Shown here: one piece after another, positions 34,808-46,189 of the stretch | How positions within the stretch are numbered: the stretch's first letter is position 1 | Layout of the letters: every line of letters begins with the position of its first letter | NCBI RefSeq assembly: GCF_016545825.1 | Contig: NC_052615.1 | Coordinates: forward strand, 31,989,088 to 32,053,087 | Direction of reading: 5' to 3' | Source of the DNA: Eucalyptus grandis | Lineage: Eukaryota; Streptophyta; Magnoliopsida; Myrtales; Myrtaceae | DNA length: 64,000 bases | Program-made: the position numbers and the translations under genes | The notes under the pieces: generated by a model | What the model saw: only the letters and a program-made list of their open reading frames with translations | The model's database searches: none | Told to the model about the DNA's origin: nothing

Positions 34808-36747
34808 CTCGGTGAATGGGCTTTGCTCGTTTAATGGGCTCTGGTCACTTTTGTGGGCTTAAATTGGGGTCTGGATGAGATTTTTGTTGGAAAAAGTCCA
34901 GATTGATCCGTTAATTTTGGTTTTTTTTTTGTTTATTGGCTTATTATGAAATTTTTTGTTCTTTTTTTTTTTTTTTTTTAAATATTGCTTGAATTGTAGC
35001 AAAAAATCAGGTCTCGATTGAAGAAAATTGACCAAAAAAAAAACAGAGTTAATCTTCGACTCATCATCTTAAGCTCAGATAACAATATTGAAATTTAAAA
35101 TCTAAAAATCAATCAAGAACCTAACTTCAACAAATCCACAATTCCAAATTCTCTTCTTTTTTCACATTCCGCTTGCATTCAATAGCAATCCCACCTACCT
35201 CCAGAAATGAAAAATCGAAAATTCATTGAGAAAATCAAAATCGAAAAAAAAGAGAAAAAGAAGTGCCCAAATGTTCAATACCGGAACAACATATCCATCG
35301 TCTTTGAGAACGGTCTTCAGCGAAGCTTGGTCAAAGAACTAGATGAACACAAACCCCTAGAGTTCCTGTGTTTTGATCGTTCAGGACAAATGTGTTCGAA
35401 ATGTTGCCATACTTTTTGCAGTGCGTCTTTGGTCGTCTCCCTTGCGATGCGGGTCACTGGAGAGGAGGGAGAAAGGAGCGAAGAGCGAAGTTGGATTTGT
35501 GTGAGCAGCAAGGAAGGAAACGGTTCGCCAAAGTGAAGTTTTGGTGTTTTCTATTTAGCCCATCAATCAGAGTCCTAACTTGATCCAAGTCCCCATTTTT
35601 AGAATAAAATTTTTTTAAAAAATTTAAAGAAAGAAAAGGCTTAGCTTTTGATGAGTTATGATAGATTTCTAGCGTCAATATTAGTTAAAAATGAGTTTTA
35701 GATTTTCCTAGATTAAAATTCACAATTTAGGGATTTGCCCATCTGAGCAAGTACAAGTTACTCATATTAAATTGGGCCCTTTTCGTCTAAGTCACAAAAA
35801 GGGTTTGCCGGCCCTAATATGAGTGAATGGAAGGATAGTGGAGGATTAGGCAATCTTAGAAGGCCAAAGTAGTAGAAGGCAGGTGTTATAGGATAAAGCT
35901 TACTCTATGAGAAAATGTGATATTATTTCCAATATTCTTTTATCTTTGAATCACTCGGAATGAAAAACTATTGAGATACTTATAGAATGAAAAACTATTG
36001 AGATACTTATAGGTATTGGCCACTAAGTGAGCAAGATTTTGCCATATGGCAATGTAAACATATCCGCGAATGGCAATGAGGACATAGGGTCACGGATGGG
36101 GATCGCCCATTACAACACAGGTGGGGAGGTAAAAGATAAACATTAGTAGACCTTTTTCTAATGAGCCCCGTATCAAGGTCAAATCATCATAAAAAAGAGA
36201 TGGGAAAAATCCACCATCATGCATTAATCTCGAGTCATCCCTCTTTAGACCAAAGGAACCCCATTTTGAGTATGAAGCCAAATATCTTCAAATCATCACA
36301 AGAAAATAAAAATAATCCAAAATCCAGCGACTGGTGAAATTGTTGATTGGCATCGAATGTACCTATCGATATAAAACGAAAATTGCAATTCGTAGAATCT
36401 CTCACGCCTGATTTAAGCGCAAAAGGATAAAGGATAAAGTAAAAGCCAAAGCAAAAGTAGAAAGCAAAGAAGCTCGCAAGGACAAGACGGGGCGCAGCCA
36501 TGATGCTGCCTGCACCCTTTGTTGACGGCTTCCATAGGAAGATAAAACAAATCCCCCCTTCCTTTTTCCCCTTCTCCTCAACCAAGTGCGGTGGGGTTTT
36601 TTATTTTTTGTTTTTTGGATCTATAGCCACCCGGTATCCGGAGCCTTCGCCCCAACTAATTCGGATGCGAGCATTGTCAGACCCATAATAGGGGGCTCTC
36701 CCAGCGCATCAGCTTCGTACACGAGACTCGAACTTGAGATCTTACCT

Positions 36748-37703
36748 AGTGCATGTTTGGTAACTATCCCAACAATGTCTAATTTTGATTTTTTATTCCC
36801 GAAAATAGTTTGAAAACATAATTGCGTTTGGTAAAATTTTTGTTTCCGAGAACAAATTTCTATTTTTTTGTTCCTAGAATTAGATTTGGAATAGAATAAA
36901 AAAAAAAAAAAGCCGATTCTTGTTCTGGGAACAAATTTAAGAATCAAAACTAACTATTTTTATTCTTCTATTTTCTCTTCTTCTTCATCCCGCCGCCACC
37001 GTCCGCCGTCGTCCGCCACCGTATGCTGCCGCCTGCTAATGATCGTCGGAGGCTCGCTAGAGGCATGCCTAGCCTGGCCCCAGCAAGGCTTGCCCAACCC
37101 CGCCAGTGGCCAGGCGAGCCTCGCCAAGGCTGGGCTTGCCTCGCGATGTCCAGCCCCGGCGAGGCCGCTTGGCCACCGATGAGGCTTGCCCGGCCTTGTC
37201 GGTGGCCAAGCGGGGCTTGTCGAGCCATCGGCGAGGCTCGGCCTCACCAGATTTGGCTAGGTGGTGGCCCTTGTCTGGTGAGGCCGAGCCTCAACGAGGC
37301 TGGGCGAGCCTCGTCGTTGGCCAGGTGGGCCTCGCCTAAGCTCGGCCGATAAGGGCCGGCGACACTCCGATGAGGTCGTTGGCCCTTGTCTGGCCGGTGG
37401 CCGGTCATCGAGAAGAAGAAGAAGAAGAATAGGAGAAAAAGGAAAGAAAAAAAAAAAAAAAGTAAAAGAATTATTTAAAAATTGAAAGAAATTGATTTGG
37501 AATATAATCAATGAGCACGGTACCAAAATGCAATTATATTCCGAATCGAAATTTTTTAACAGTTTATCAAACAGCTTAAAATACTAAGAAATTGTTCCTG
37601 GGAATATAATTAAAAAAAAATTATTTCAAATCAGAATCTGTTTTGTTCCAAAAAAAAAAATCAGAATCTGTTTCCGAGAATAGAATTATTACCAAACACG
37701 CCC
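36748..37703. mobile_element. TIR element, 'GTTTGGTAAC' family
   Basis: Left end GTGCATGTTTGGTAAC; right end in reverse complement GGGCGTGTTTGGTAAT. Inside: inverted AT-rich arms (ATAGTTTGAAAACATAATT and similar), TTCTTCTTCATC arm, a strongly GC-rich core (36990-37410) built of repeated GGCGAG(C/G)CTCG-like words, and a GAAGAAGAAGAAGAA arm. No transposase. Confidence 0.75.
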
Positions 37704-37799
37704 TTAAGGGAACCCAAGCTCTTTATCACTTGGGCCAACAGACATTTGTAGTGTGGTGGTATTTCAAATGTAGACTTAGTTTATTTTACATAAAATATA

Positions 37800-38575
37800 A
37801 CATTTTTGGAAAATGGTTTTTATTTTTCAGAAAAATCATTGCATTTTTCAGTGTTCCGTTGAAACTTGAAAATAGGCTAGAATATATATTTTGTTGTTCA
37901 GTAAAGGAAATCTTTTCCTTGATACACAATGTAAATGAAATTTTATTATTATATTTTTAATTGATTTTAATTATTTTTTATTTCTTTTTCTTTTTCTTTT
38001 CCTTTTCTTCTTCATTGGTTGGTCGCTAACCATAGCCTCGCCACAAGCTGAGCTCACCCAACGCCAGTGACCTCAAGCAAGGGTCACTAAACGTTGGCGA
38101 GGATCTAGCAATCTCAAGTTACACTTTACTAGCGCTTTGCTAGATCTAGTAGGGCTCAACCTTACCAATGTTGGGCAAGGTGGACCTCATTTAAATATGG
38201 CAAGCTCGAGCCTCATCAAATTATTGGTGAGGCTTTAGCTCACCTATAACTGGTCACCAGTTGCTGCCGTGGTAGCAACCGGTCAATGAAGAAAAAAAGA
38301 AAAGAAAAGGAAATTATAATTAAAATGATTTTTAATAAAAATTAAAAAAGAAAAGAAAAGAAAAGGTTTTTGATAAAAAGGAGCGGTGAAAAAAGACGTG
38401 AAAAATGTTTTCTACTTCTCAAAAGTCAAAATCATTTTTCCCTATGTTTGAATATTTTTTTCCTTTTATAGAAAATGTTTTCCCCAACTAATTCATTTTC
38501 CGTAAAACGAACATCGAAAAATCCAGAAAACTTTTTTGTAAAATTATCTTATGTGAATCAAACGAAGCTCTAGTG
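37800..38575. mobile_element. TIR / fold-back element, second type
   Basis: Left side TTTTTCAGTGTTCCGTTGAA and right side (reverse complement) TTTTTCGATGTTCGTTTTAC are similar. Each is followed inward by AAAATG/GGAAAA-rich sequence. The core (38015-38280) is moderately GC-rich with GCAAGG and CTCACC words. Ends are approximate. Confidence 0.5.
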
Positions 38576-38941
38576 TTATAAAAAAGAGTCAGACCGAGCT
38601 TAACCTGAGCTCGATTAGATGCGACTTACATTTATCATGCTCGAAAGTCAACCTGAATTTAATCAGCTTTAGCATGATTCGAATAGAAAATTTAGATATG
38701 CATCTGCTCGACTCCACTTGAGTTGATTAGATTAGAACGAAGTTACTAAGAAACTTGATTTCAATCTCAATAAGCTCTAATCTTTTCCCTGAGTTCATAT
38801 TTATGTGAGTCCTTTATTTGAGAATTTATTACATATTCTTCAAAGAAACAATCGGATAATCATGGACTCGTTATTTTTTTATACTAAACTTCTCCCCAGA
38901 AATATAAGAACAAATTTCGCTCTGCTCTCGGCAGCCCATCG

Positions 38942-38949
38942 TTTATTTA
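38942..38949 (+). promoter_or_regulatory. Putative TATA box of PMEI gene 2
   Basis: TTTATTTAA about 32 bases upstream of the ATG, at the place matching TATATTTA of the paralogue; the two promoters differ here. Close to the start codon, so the transcript leader would be very short if this is used. Confidence 0.35.
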
Positions 38950-38980
38950 AACCTCTCTCTCTCTCTCCCCCCAGACAAAA

Positions 38981-39625
38981 ATGGCGAAACCAAGACCATC
39001 TCTCTCCTTCTTCTTCTTCTTCTTCCTCCTCTTCCTCGTACTCTCCCTCGCCACCACCCCAGCCCAATCCTTCGTCCCCAGCCACCCCAAACCAGCCCCC
39101 ACCAGCTTCATCGTCTCCTCCTGCCGCGCCACCCGCTATCCGGCCCTCTGCGTCCACTGCCTCGCCGCCTATGGCCGCGCCATCCAACAGAGCGACCGCC
39201 ACCTCGCCCAGGCCGCCCTCATCGTCAGCCTCGCCCGGGCCCGCTCCGCCGCCTCCTTCGTGTCCAGGCTGTCCCGAGCTCGCCGCATCAAGCTCCGCGA
39301 GCTCCGGGCCGTGAGGGACTGCGTCGAGAACATGGGCGACTCCGTGGACCGTCTCGCCGATTCAGCGAGGGAGCTCGGGCGCTCGGATCGGGACGCGGGC
39401 GAGGACTTCGCGTGGCACATGAGCAACGTGGAGACGTGGGTGAGCGCCGCGCTGACGGACGAGAACACCTGCGTGGATGGGTTCGCGGGGGTCATGGATG
39501 GGGGATTGAAGGTGGCGGTGAGGCGGAGGGTAGTATATGTTGCTCAGGTGACCAGCAACGCGCTCGCTCTCGTGAACCGGTTCGCTTCCAAACATCGGCC
39601 AGTCGCGGTGGCCGGAACGCCTTGA
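38981..39625 (+). CDS. Pectin methylesterase / invertase inhibitor-domain protein 2
   Basis: Single-exon gene, 214 residues, a close paralogue of the gene at 22355. Signal peptide MAKPRPSLS plus a Phe/Leu run, then the PMEI domain with the same cysteine framework (FIVSSCRATRYPALC, RDCVENMGDSVDRL, DENTC). Differences from gene 1 are scattered substitutions plus small indels around the GRSDRDAGED loop (gene 1 GRSRYVGRD) and the DGFAGVMDGG loop (gene 1 DGFGGRVMDGG). Both genes are open, so both may be functional. Expected product: secreted cell-wall inhibitor of pectin methylesterase or invertase. Its promoter lacks the MITE that sits upstream of gene 1 but has acquired a duplicated upstream region. 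Confidence 0.92.
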   Translation: MAKPRPSLSFFFFFFLLFLVLSLATTPAQSFVPSHPKPAPTSFIVSSCRATRYPALCVHCLAAYGRAIQQSDRHLAQAALIVSLARARSAASFVSRLSRARRIKLRELRAVRDCVENMGDSVDRLADSARELGRSDRDAGEDFAWHMSNVETWVSAALTDENTCVDGFAGVMDGGLKVAVRRRVVYVAQVTSNALALVNRFASKHRPVAVAGTP

Positions 39626-39939
39626 GTGGAGTAAGAGAAAATAGGTTTTACCTTTGGTACTTCGTCGTTTCTTTCTCTTTTTTCTTTTCCGTTTTGTGTA
39701 AAATGCATGAGGAGAGAGTAGAAGCAGCAGCAGTGTGGTGTGAGTGTTGTTCCTGGCTTATTAGACTTTGTCGATGGAAATGGTAAAAGGTCAAAAAAGA
39801 AAAGAACGAGCAGAAGCTGTAATCTTGCGAGTTACCAGTTGTATTTTACCAGTTTCACCGTCCCTAATTCTATTCCGAGCGAAGAGAAAACCTCTAAACA
39901 TGTCTATTTCTTTGTCGCCTTTCATAGATAGGTTATTTA

Positions 39940-40610
39940 GACAAGGCGTTTGGTAACGTTTCGTTTAAAAATTATTCTAGAAAACAGAAATAGAAAAAAA
40001 TGTTTCTGTTCCGAGAAACAATTTTTGAACAAAAAAACACGTTTGGTAAACTTGTTCCGAGAATAAAAAATAAACAAAAACGTTTGGTAAATTTGTATAA
40101 TTTTTTTATTTATTTTATTTTATTTTTTATATTTTCTTTCTTATTTATTTTTCCTTTTCTTCTTTTTTTTTTTCCTTTTTCTTTTTTTTCTTTTGGCCGG
40201 TCGCGGGCCCCGCCATGGCCGACGAGGGCCGGCGGCCTCGCCCACCACGGCGAGGCTCGGCCGGCCCCAGGAGGCTCGAGCCTCACCGGGGCCGGTGACG
40301 CCGGCGAGTTCGCCGGCCCTCGACGGCCTAGTCGCCGGCCCCGCCGAGGCCGGCGACCGGCCAAAGAAAAAACAAAGAAAAAAAGAAGAAGAAAAGAAAC
40401 ACGATTTTGTTCTTCAAATATGTTTCAGAAATAAGAAACATAAATTTGTTGTTTCTTATTTCTGTTCCCTTTTTGTTTCTGAACAAAAAAAAAAAATGAA
40501 AAACACACCTAAACGCGCGTTTATTCCTTTTTTGTTCCTAGAACAAGAAAACAAAAAAATTGTTCAAAAACAGAAAAAAAAAAAAAAAAAGAGTGCAAAC
40601 AAACGCACCC
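39940..40610. mobile_element. TIR element, 'GTTTGGTAAC' family, in PMEI 2 3' flank
   Basis: Left end ACAAGGCGTTTGGTAACG, right end in reverse complement GGGTGCGTTTGTTTGC. Arms: ATTTTTTATTTTC / CTTTTCTTC on the left, AAAGAAAAAAAGAAG on the right. GC-rich core 40190-40365. Absent from the matching place in duplication copy A (near 23.22 kb), which continues directly. Right flank TTAA may be the target site. Confidence 0.75.
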
Positions 40611-40634
40611 TTAAAGGCGCGCATCATAATTATA

Positions 40635-41105
40635 TTATTTCTAATTGATACTATTTTTATGTTTGCGGGAATAGATTTAGAACATAATTTTATTTGGTAA
40701 CGCAATTTAATTTTTTTATTTCAATCAAATTTTTAGTCTAGAAATAGGGATCGGACATAAATGAAAACTAATTACTCTACTTCTTAATTTTTTGAATTGA
40801 AATGAGAACAAAAATTCTTTTCATTAGTTATCTTCGCAACTAACCGACTGCCCACTTGTGATTGCTCATGGTCTGCCACCATTAGTCATGACTGTCGCCA
40901 CCAGCCGTTGTTTGATGTTTGTCGTCCACCGTCATTACTTAAGAGAGAAATTTTGCGTCATTATTAAACGAATTTTTATTTCGAAACATAAATTTTGTAT
41001 CATTATCAAATGCATATTATTACTAAAAATTTGTATAGCAAAAATAGAAATAAAAAAATTATTTCAAAAATATAAATTTATTTTCATAACAAAATAATTA
41101 GCATT
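40635..41105. mobile_element. Diverged TIR-like element
   Basis: Contains TTTATTTGGTAACGCAATT on the left and ATCATTATCAAATGC on the right, around a weakly GC-rich core (40830-40945). Also missing from duplication copy A. Similar to 15.0-15.6 kb. Confidence 0.45.
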
Positions 41106-41379
41106 CGCGTCTTTATTTGCTTATGCACAATAAAGAAGCTATTGATGTTCGATTTGTCATCTCAAAGATTTATAGTAGTTTGATGTTCCAATCCCAAATC
41201 TCGCATTTTGCTTAGTCCACGAGACTCGAGTTTGCTTTTAAATAAGAAATTAGCCTTATCCTGTGATCTAGAGTAACTCCGCCACGGTGTGGGTTCGATC
41301 GAACATCTCCCGAATCATATATGAGCCCTGCTTCACATCATTTCCGTGGTCTTGATGATCTATGCGTGATGAGTTTACA

Positions 41380-41985
41380 TTAGGGGTGGCAAAATGGGAT
41401 AATCACCCATATTTATTGGATTGAGTAGAAAATTAATTAGCTGAAACATTAATATGAGTTTACAATTGGTTTATTATCATAGAACCCAATTGAAAAATGA
41501 GTCATAAATTGGTTTATTCCAAATTCATTTATAACCAATCAATAACTCAACTTAAATTAATTACTTTTGAGTTTCTTTTTATTTTTCTTCCTCATTGGCC
41601 AATCATCAGCCACAGCGGCGGCCAACGACTACCCAATGAAGCTCAATGAAAAAGAAAAAAAGAAAAAAAATTAAAATTAAAAAAAATTAAAAAATCAATT
41701 AAAAAATTATTGAAGGAGTTGTATGAGTAAAAGATTTTTCTTACCGATCGGCTAAAAAAATCTTCTAGTTTATTTTCAAGTTTTAACCATATATCATAAA
41801 ATATAATTATTTTCTTGAAAATTATTTTCCTTTAATAATAATTTATTTTGATAATATGGATCAAGTTAGGTATAAATCGTGTACGGATCAAGTTGGATAT
41901 GAATTATTAAATTTTTACATAAATATGAGTTAATATAAATCAATTATTTTTTATTCGACTCCACGTGAAGACACTACTTTACATG
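41380..41985. mobile_element. Possible hAT-like MITE
   Basis: Begins near TAGGGGTGGCAAAATGGG, a start commonly seen in plant hAT-type MITEs, and contains AAATTAAAAAA-rich arms around a short GC-rich core (41595-41640). The right end was not fixed. Absent from duplication copy A. Confidence 0.35.
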
Positions 41986-42004
41986 CATTGAGAAATGCCC
42001 TTTA

Positions 42005-42713
42005 AGGCCTGTTGACGAAAACTATTTATGTTCCCCATAACAACTATTTATGTTCTTTTGTTTTAGGAAATGAAAAAGAATAGAAACATGTTTGATAAAT
42101 TTTTTGTTTTTGGGAACAAAATATCTATTTTTTTTGTGTCCGAGAATAGATTTGAAATAGAAATAAGAAGTAGAAAAAAAGTGGTTTATTATTCTCAAGA
42201 ATAATTTTTTCTTTTCTCTTCTCTTTCATTTCCTTCTTTTTCCTTTTGGCTAGTCGCCGACCTTACTTGAGGCCGATCATGAGGGCTAGCGACGCCGAGC
42301 CATGGCGAGGCTCATCGAGCCAAGCCGAGCCATGGCTGGGCGAGCTCCAGCTCCTCACCTTTCATTAGTGGCTGGGCGAGCTCAGCCTCGCGATGACTAG
42401 GCGAGCTTGTTGGCTCTCGCCCTAGCCTGGCCAAGCTCCGACGAGCTTGTCGGACCTTGCTTAGCCGATCTCTGGCCGCCGCCATGGCTGGCAACCGGTC
42501 ACAAAAGGAGGAAGAAGGAGGGAAAAGAAAAATGAAAAAATGAAAAATATAATAAAAATATTAAAAAATTAAAATAAATAACAAAATTATACAAATAAAA
42601 AATTGTGCAGTTATCAAACGCTATTTTATATTTAAGAATGGTTTTCGGAACAGAAATAAATAATAATAATAATAATAATAATTTTTTGAAAATATAATTG
42701 TTATCAAACGTGC
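42005..42713. mobile_element. TIR element with TTAA flanks
   Basis: Left end GGCCTGTTGACGAAAAC; right end in reverse complement GGCACGTTTGATAACAA. TTAA lies directly outside both ends (42002-42005 and 42715-42718), so a TTAA target duplication is likely. Core 42250-42490 is GC-rich. An AAT microsatellite of about 8 units lies near 42659-42681. Confidence 0.7.
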
Positions 42714-43048
42714 CTTAAATGGATAAATGGTTGAAGGAGTTTGATTGGTGTCGCGACTTGGAATGGAATTGCACCGTTTGGTGGCCGGATAATGGGATTA
42801 GGACTGCGGAGACTATAATAAGGCGTGTTTTGTGGGTAGTATTCTTTAAAGTACATTTTATTTAAAGCTTTTGCTGACGAATGTGGACTTCTTCTTCTTC
42901 CTTTTTCTTTATCACGAGACAGGAGCACGTCAAATCAAATCTAGGGTTTGATTCTGGCACGTCAGCACAGCATTATCTTCGACCATGTACAAGATGCCTT
43001 CCACTTAACCATCTTTTTCCCCTTCCGTTCGCCATTGAGCTTATCTTG

Positions 43049-43340
43049 GAGATGCCGAAAGAAAGCAGAGAAAATAAAAGATATAAGAATTGAATATTTT
43101 AATTTTTGAGTATTAACGATGGAATTGATAATTACCGACAGAGATGACATTTGAATCAATTTCGAATTATTTGTGATTATGCTTTGATTTTGATGCAAAT
43201 TGAAGATAATATTATCAATCTTAGATTGTTCATTGTGCATATATTTCGATTGTGTTCTCATTATAGTAGTGTGAGTTGAAAACAAGTCTGATTATGGTGT
43301 AAGGTGGAATATTTAGCAGTGTGTTGGACCAACAACCTTG
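43049..43340. mobile_element. 292-bp insert in duplication copy B, unknown class
   Basis: Copy A reads GAGCTTATCTTGAAGTGCC without interruption (about 23957). In copy B the same sequence is split after TTATCTTG and resumes at AAGTGCC. The inserted piece ends ...CCTTG, so CTTG may be a short target duplication. No inverted ends or coding sequence recognised. Confidence 0.6.
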
Positions 43341-43714
43341 AAGTGCCATGTACCACGGGGATGTCTTAAATATGATTTTGATGTGCTAACTCAAGGGAGT
43401 TCGTGTCAAGACTTGCCAACCAACGAGTAAAAAGGGCCAACTAAGCTCTTTTGACCGCACGCGATGGCTCTGTTCCTGCCGCTCGGTCTGATTCAGCCCG
43501 TTTTGAGGTGTTGTTAGGTGGTTTTTCAAGCGACCCTTTTGAGCGGTCCAGACTCCAGAGTCCATTTGGGCGTATGGCATTAATCATCTGAGCTTTACTG
43601 CCCCTCCATTGACGTAAAGTCTAATCCTGTCATTTCGCAATGCTCGTTCGTCTCTCTTCAATCAGCGGTGGGTCCATCATGGGATTGAAATCTTATGGTG
43701 AAAGGATCGCTTCA

Positions 43715-43738
43715 TCTCTCTCTCTCTCTCTCTCTCTA
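43715..43738. repeat. TC microsatellite
   Basis: About 11 uninterrupted TC units. Similar short TC runs occur near 26141, 38951 and 60571. Confidence 0.8.
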
Positions 43739-44170
43739 GGAACTTTCCCGAGTTGCCTCGTATGGTAATATGCGCCTTTGGAAGCACTCGATCCAGTACA
43801 TCGAGCCCGTCAAATCTCGAACGATCCTAAGTGAGATCAGTATTATGCATGTTAGTTTGGTTCACATGCATCGAAATCGTTGTAATAACGTATAAATGCG
43901 CGTGAATCTCGCCTTTCCGCACGACAGCCGCAGGAAAAGCAGGAAACAATGAGCACATCAGAAGGTGTTCCTAAAGAAAGTTTGGACTGAGCAGACAAGA
44001 ACCAAATGATTTCATTGGAGTACGTTCTCTTTTTCACCTTATCTCTCTGCAAAGCCGATAAAGGTCGGTAGAAGGCAGAAGCAGGTAATGCTCCGTGCAT
44101 CGGGTGACTCACGTTCTTTGTCATTTCTTCTTGCAAGATGCTGTTCTTGGAGAAAATATTGCAAAGATGC

Positions 44171-44834
44171 GCCCTCCGCGTCACCATGGGGCCAGCCCAT
44201 TCAATGGACGACACGTGATGCCGCGTCTTGGAAGGATGCTCAGTTTGCTCAAAGCTCACTTGTTGGTCGATCCTCTCATTCTCTCAAAAAAACTTGATTC
44301 GGTTGAAATTTGAATGGTTCCAAGGTTGTTTGCTCGTTGAAGGCAATTTGAGTCTTTTTCTAGGGTTTTCTTGTTGGATACGGCCTTCTCGTAGAAGCTC
44401 GACTCCAAAACTCAACTCCAAAACCTGATTTAGTTATTCAAAGTCATCACCTTACAGATTCATTCTTGATCTTTTGATTCGCCAACTTTTCGTGGAGTAT
44501 TCTTTTCACAAATCTTTATTTCTTGTTTTGACAATATTGTGAATTTTGTGTGCTCGAAAAGTTATGAACAACCGCTTTCATAAGCAATGGAGTTCTGCTC
44601 GCTAGTTAATATGATACAAAGCTATATGAACACCATCAATAGCACACCTTGCGGCTACTTTCGAAAGATAAGAACCTTGCTCGAGATGGTGCTGGCATAC
44701 AAAGGTGTGTAGTTTCTTGTTTAATGCAGTGTCACAAAATCTCACACAAGTTAATCATGATAATCCAAAAGGTCGTTCAATTGAAACCTTTATCTACTTG
44801 TGTTTCGATAAGTTTAACCAATGAAAATAGAGTG
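44171..44834. other. Intergenic, nothing recognised
   Basis: Beyond the duplicated block. Short reading frames only, no motif. Confidence 0.35.
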
Positions 44835-45445
44835 GGAAAATTACTAAAAAAAAATTAAATTTATTATAATTGTGCTATTTCGGTAAACCTTTTTTTTGTT
44901 AATTCGGTCTTAAATCTTTATAATTATGCCAATTCAATTCATTCAACTAATTTTGACCGGCTGGCATTAACGTGGACGCCAATTAAAGTTGATGTGGATA
45001 ATCTTTAATAATCTTTAATAATATTTTTTTTTTTTCTCTTCTTCCTTCTTTCTCCTTTTTTCCATACATCTAGTCTTGGCCTTCCCACGAGCGAAGGGGC
45101 AAGATGGCCATGGCCACGCCAGCCATGGGCGAGGACCCTTTGCACACGACGAGGATGACCGCACCTAGATGTAGGCCAAGCCGCGCAAGGGCCACAACCC
45201 TCACTGACGAGCCTCGCCAGAAATTTGTTGGCCACTATGGGGTAAAAAGGAAAAAGAATGAAGAATAGAAAGAGAAAGAAAAAATAAATAAATAATCAGA
45301 AAAATATAATATAATTAAAAATTGTTCACGTCGGGTTGGGCACAATGTAAAAAGTTTATAACTGAATTAGTTAAAAAAATAGATTTATAACTGAATTGAC
45401 ACAATTACAATAAGTTTTGAACTTTTTTGATAAATAGAATAGTGT
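44835..45445. mobile_element. TIR element related to the MITE upstream of PMEI gene 1
   Basis: Left arm has AATTTATTATAATTGTG and TTCGGTCTTAAATC; the right arm reverse complement has AACTTATTGTAATTGTG and TTCAGTTATAAATC. These match the arms of the element at 21336-22144, including the shared GGACGCCAA word next to the core. GC-rich core 45065-45240. Ends approximate. Confidence 0.65.
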
Positions 45446-45584
45446 AGATTTCCTTTATCTACTTATATTAGAGGTGAGTATAGTTTCAAAGTAAAACCTG
45501 GAACTTGAGAACCAAACTATTGGGATTCTATATGGTTTCAAGTTTTAAGATATGTAGGATAGATTCTAGGTTTCAAAAACTAAG

Positions 45585-46184
45585 AGGGTGCATGATAACC
45601 AAAATTTCTTTCCCGAAATAGTTTTTCTATTTCGCACTGCTTTTGGAAGAGAAATCCGTTTGATAAACCTATTCAGTTTTTCTATTTCTGAATAAATTTC
45701 TATTCCGTAAATATGTTTGGAAGAGAAATTAGAAATAATTTCTCCCACAAACTCTAATTTCAGTAACTCTCATCTCCTCTACGACGTCTTGCCTCTTCCT
45801 CCTCCTCCGTCGGTTGCCGCTTGTTGCCACCTACCACCGGCCGCTGACCGCTGGCCCCTGCCGCTGCCGGCCGCCGACCGCTGGCCCCTACAACCAATCA
45901 TCGGCCATCGTCGGCCGTTGCCCGCAGCTGGCCGCCGATTGCCAGCCCCCGCCCCGCCGCCGGCCGCCGCACGGCCACGATCGATCGCCGTCGCCGGTCG
46001 CCGACCGACGACCCGGAAAAGAAGAAATTTTGTGTCGTTATCAAACAAATTTCTATTTTTAGAGTAGAAATTTGGTGACGTTATCAAACAGTTATTTTTG
46101 TTCGAAACTCTTTTAAAAATAGAAATAGAAAATCTATTTCGTTCTATAAACTATTTCCGGAATAGAATTGTTGTCATGCATGCC
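45585..46184. mobile_element. TIR element, 'GTTTGGTAAC' family relative
   Basis: Left end AGGGTGCATGATAACC; right end in reverse complement GGCATGCATGACAAC. Flanked by CTAAG on both sides (45580-45584 and 46185-46189). Arms have CCCGAAATAGTTTTTCTATT against AGAAAATCTATTTCGTTC. The core (45785-46020) is a dense GC-rich run of GCCGCCGGCC-like words. Confidence 0.7.
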
Positions 46185-46189
46185 CTAAG

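Larger units (their letters stand above)
34808..38912 (+). repeat. Tandem duplication, unit 2 (with nested TIR elements)
   Basis: Second copy of unit 1, longer because of two TIR-element blocks between about 36.75 and 38.58 kb. The junction falls where the PMEI promoter sequence AAATTTCGCTCGG changes to TGAATGGGCTTTGC. The six bases GCTCGG are shared by both parents at the breakpoint (31947-31952 and the intact promoter TTTCGCTCGGCTCTCG at 22265). Unit 2 continues into the true PMEI gene 2. Confidence 0.83.
36340..44170 (+). repeat. PMEI segmental duplication, copy B
   Basis: Counterpart of 20.85-24.47 kb. Shared stretches: 36345-36545, 38590-38940, the PMEI gene, 39626-39935, 41110-41300, 42720-43048, 43341-43420 and 43860-44170. 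Between them lie TIR elements and one 292-bp insert that copy A lacks, which roughly doubles its length. Confidence 0.8.

Noticed and set aside
40000..40434. 144-codon frame with a Phe-rich and then Arg/Pro-rich sequence
   Set aside because: It lies wholly inside a TIR element and reflects the pyrimidine arm plus the GC core.
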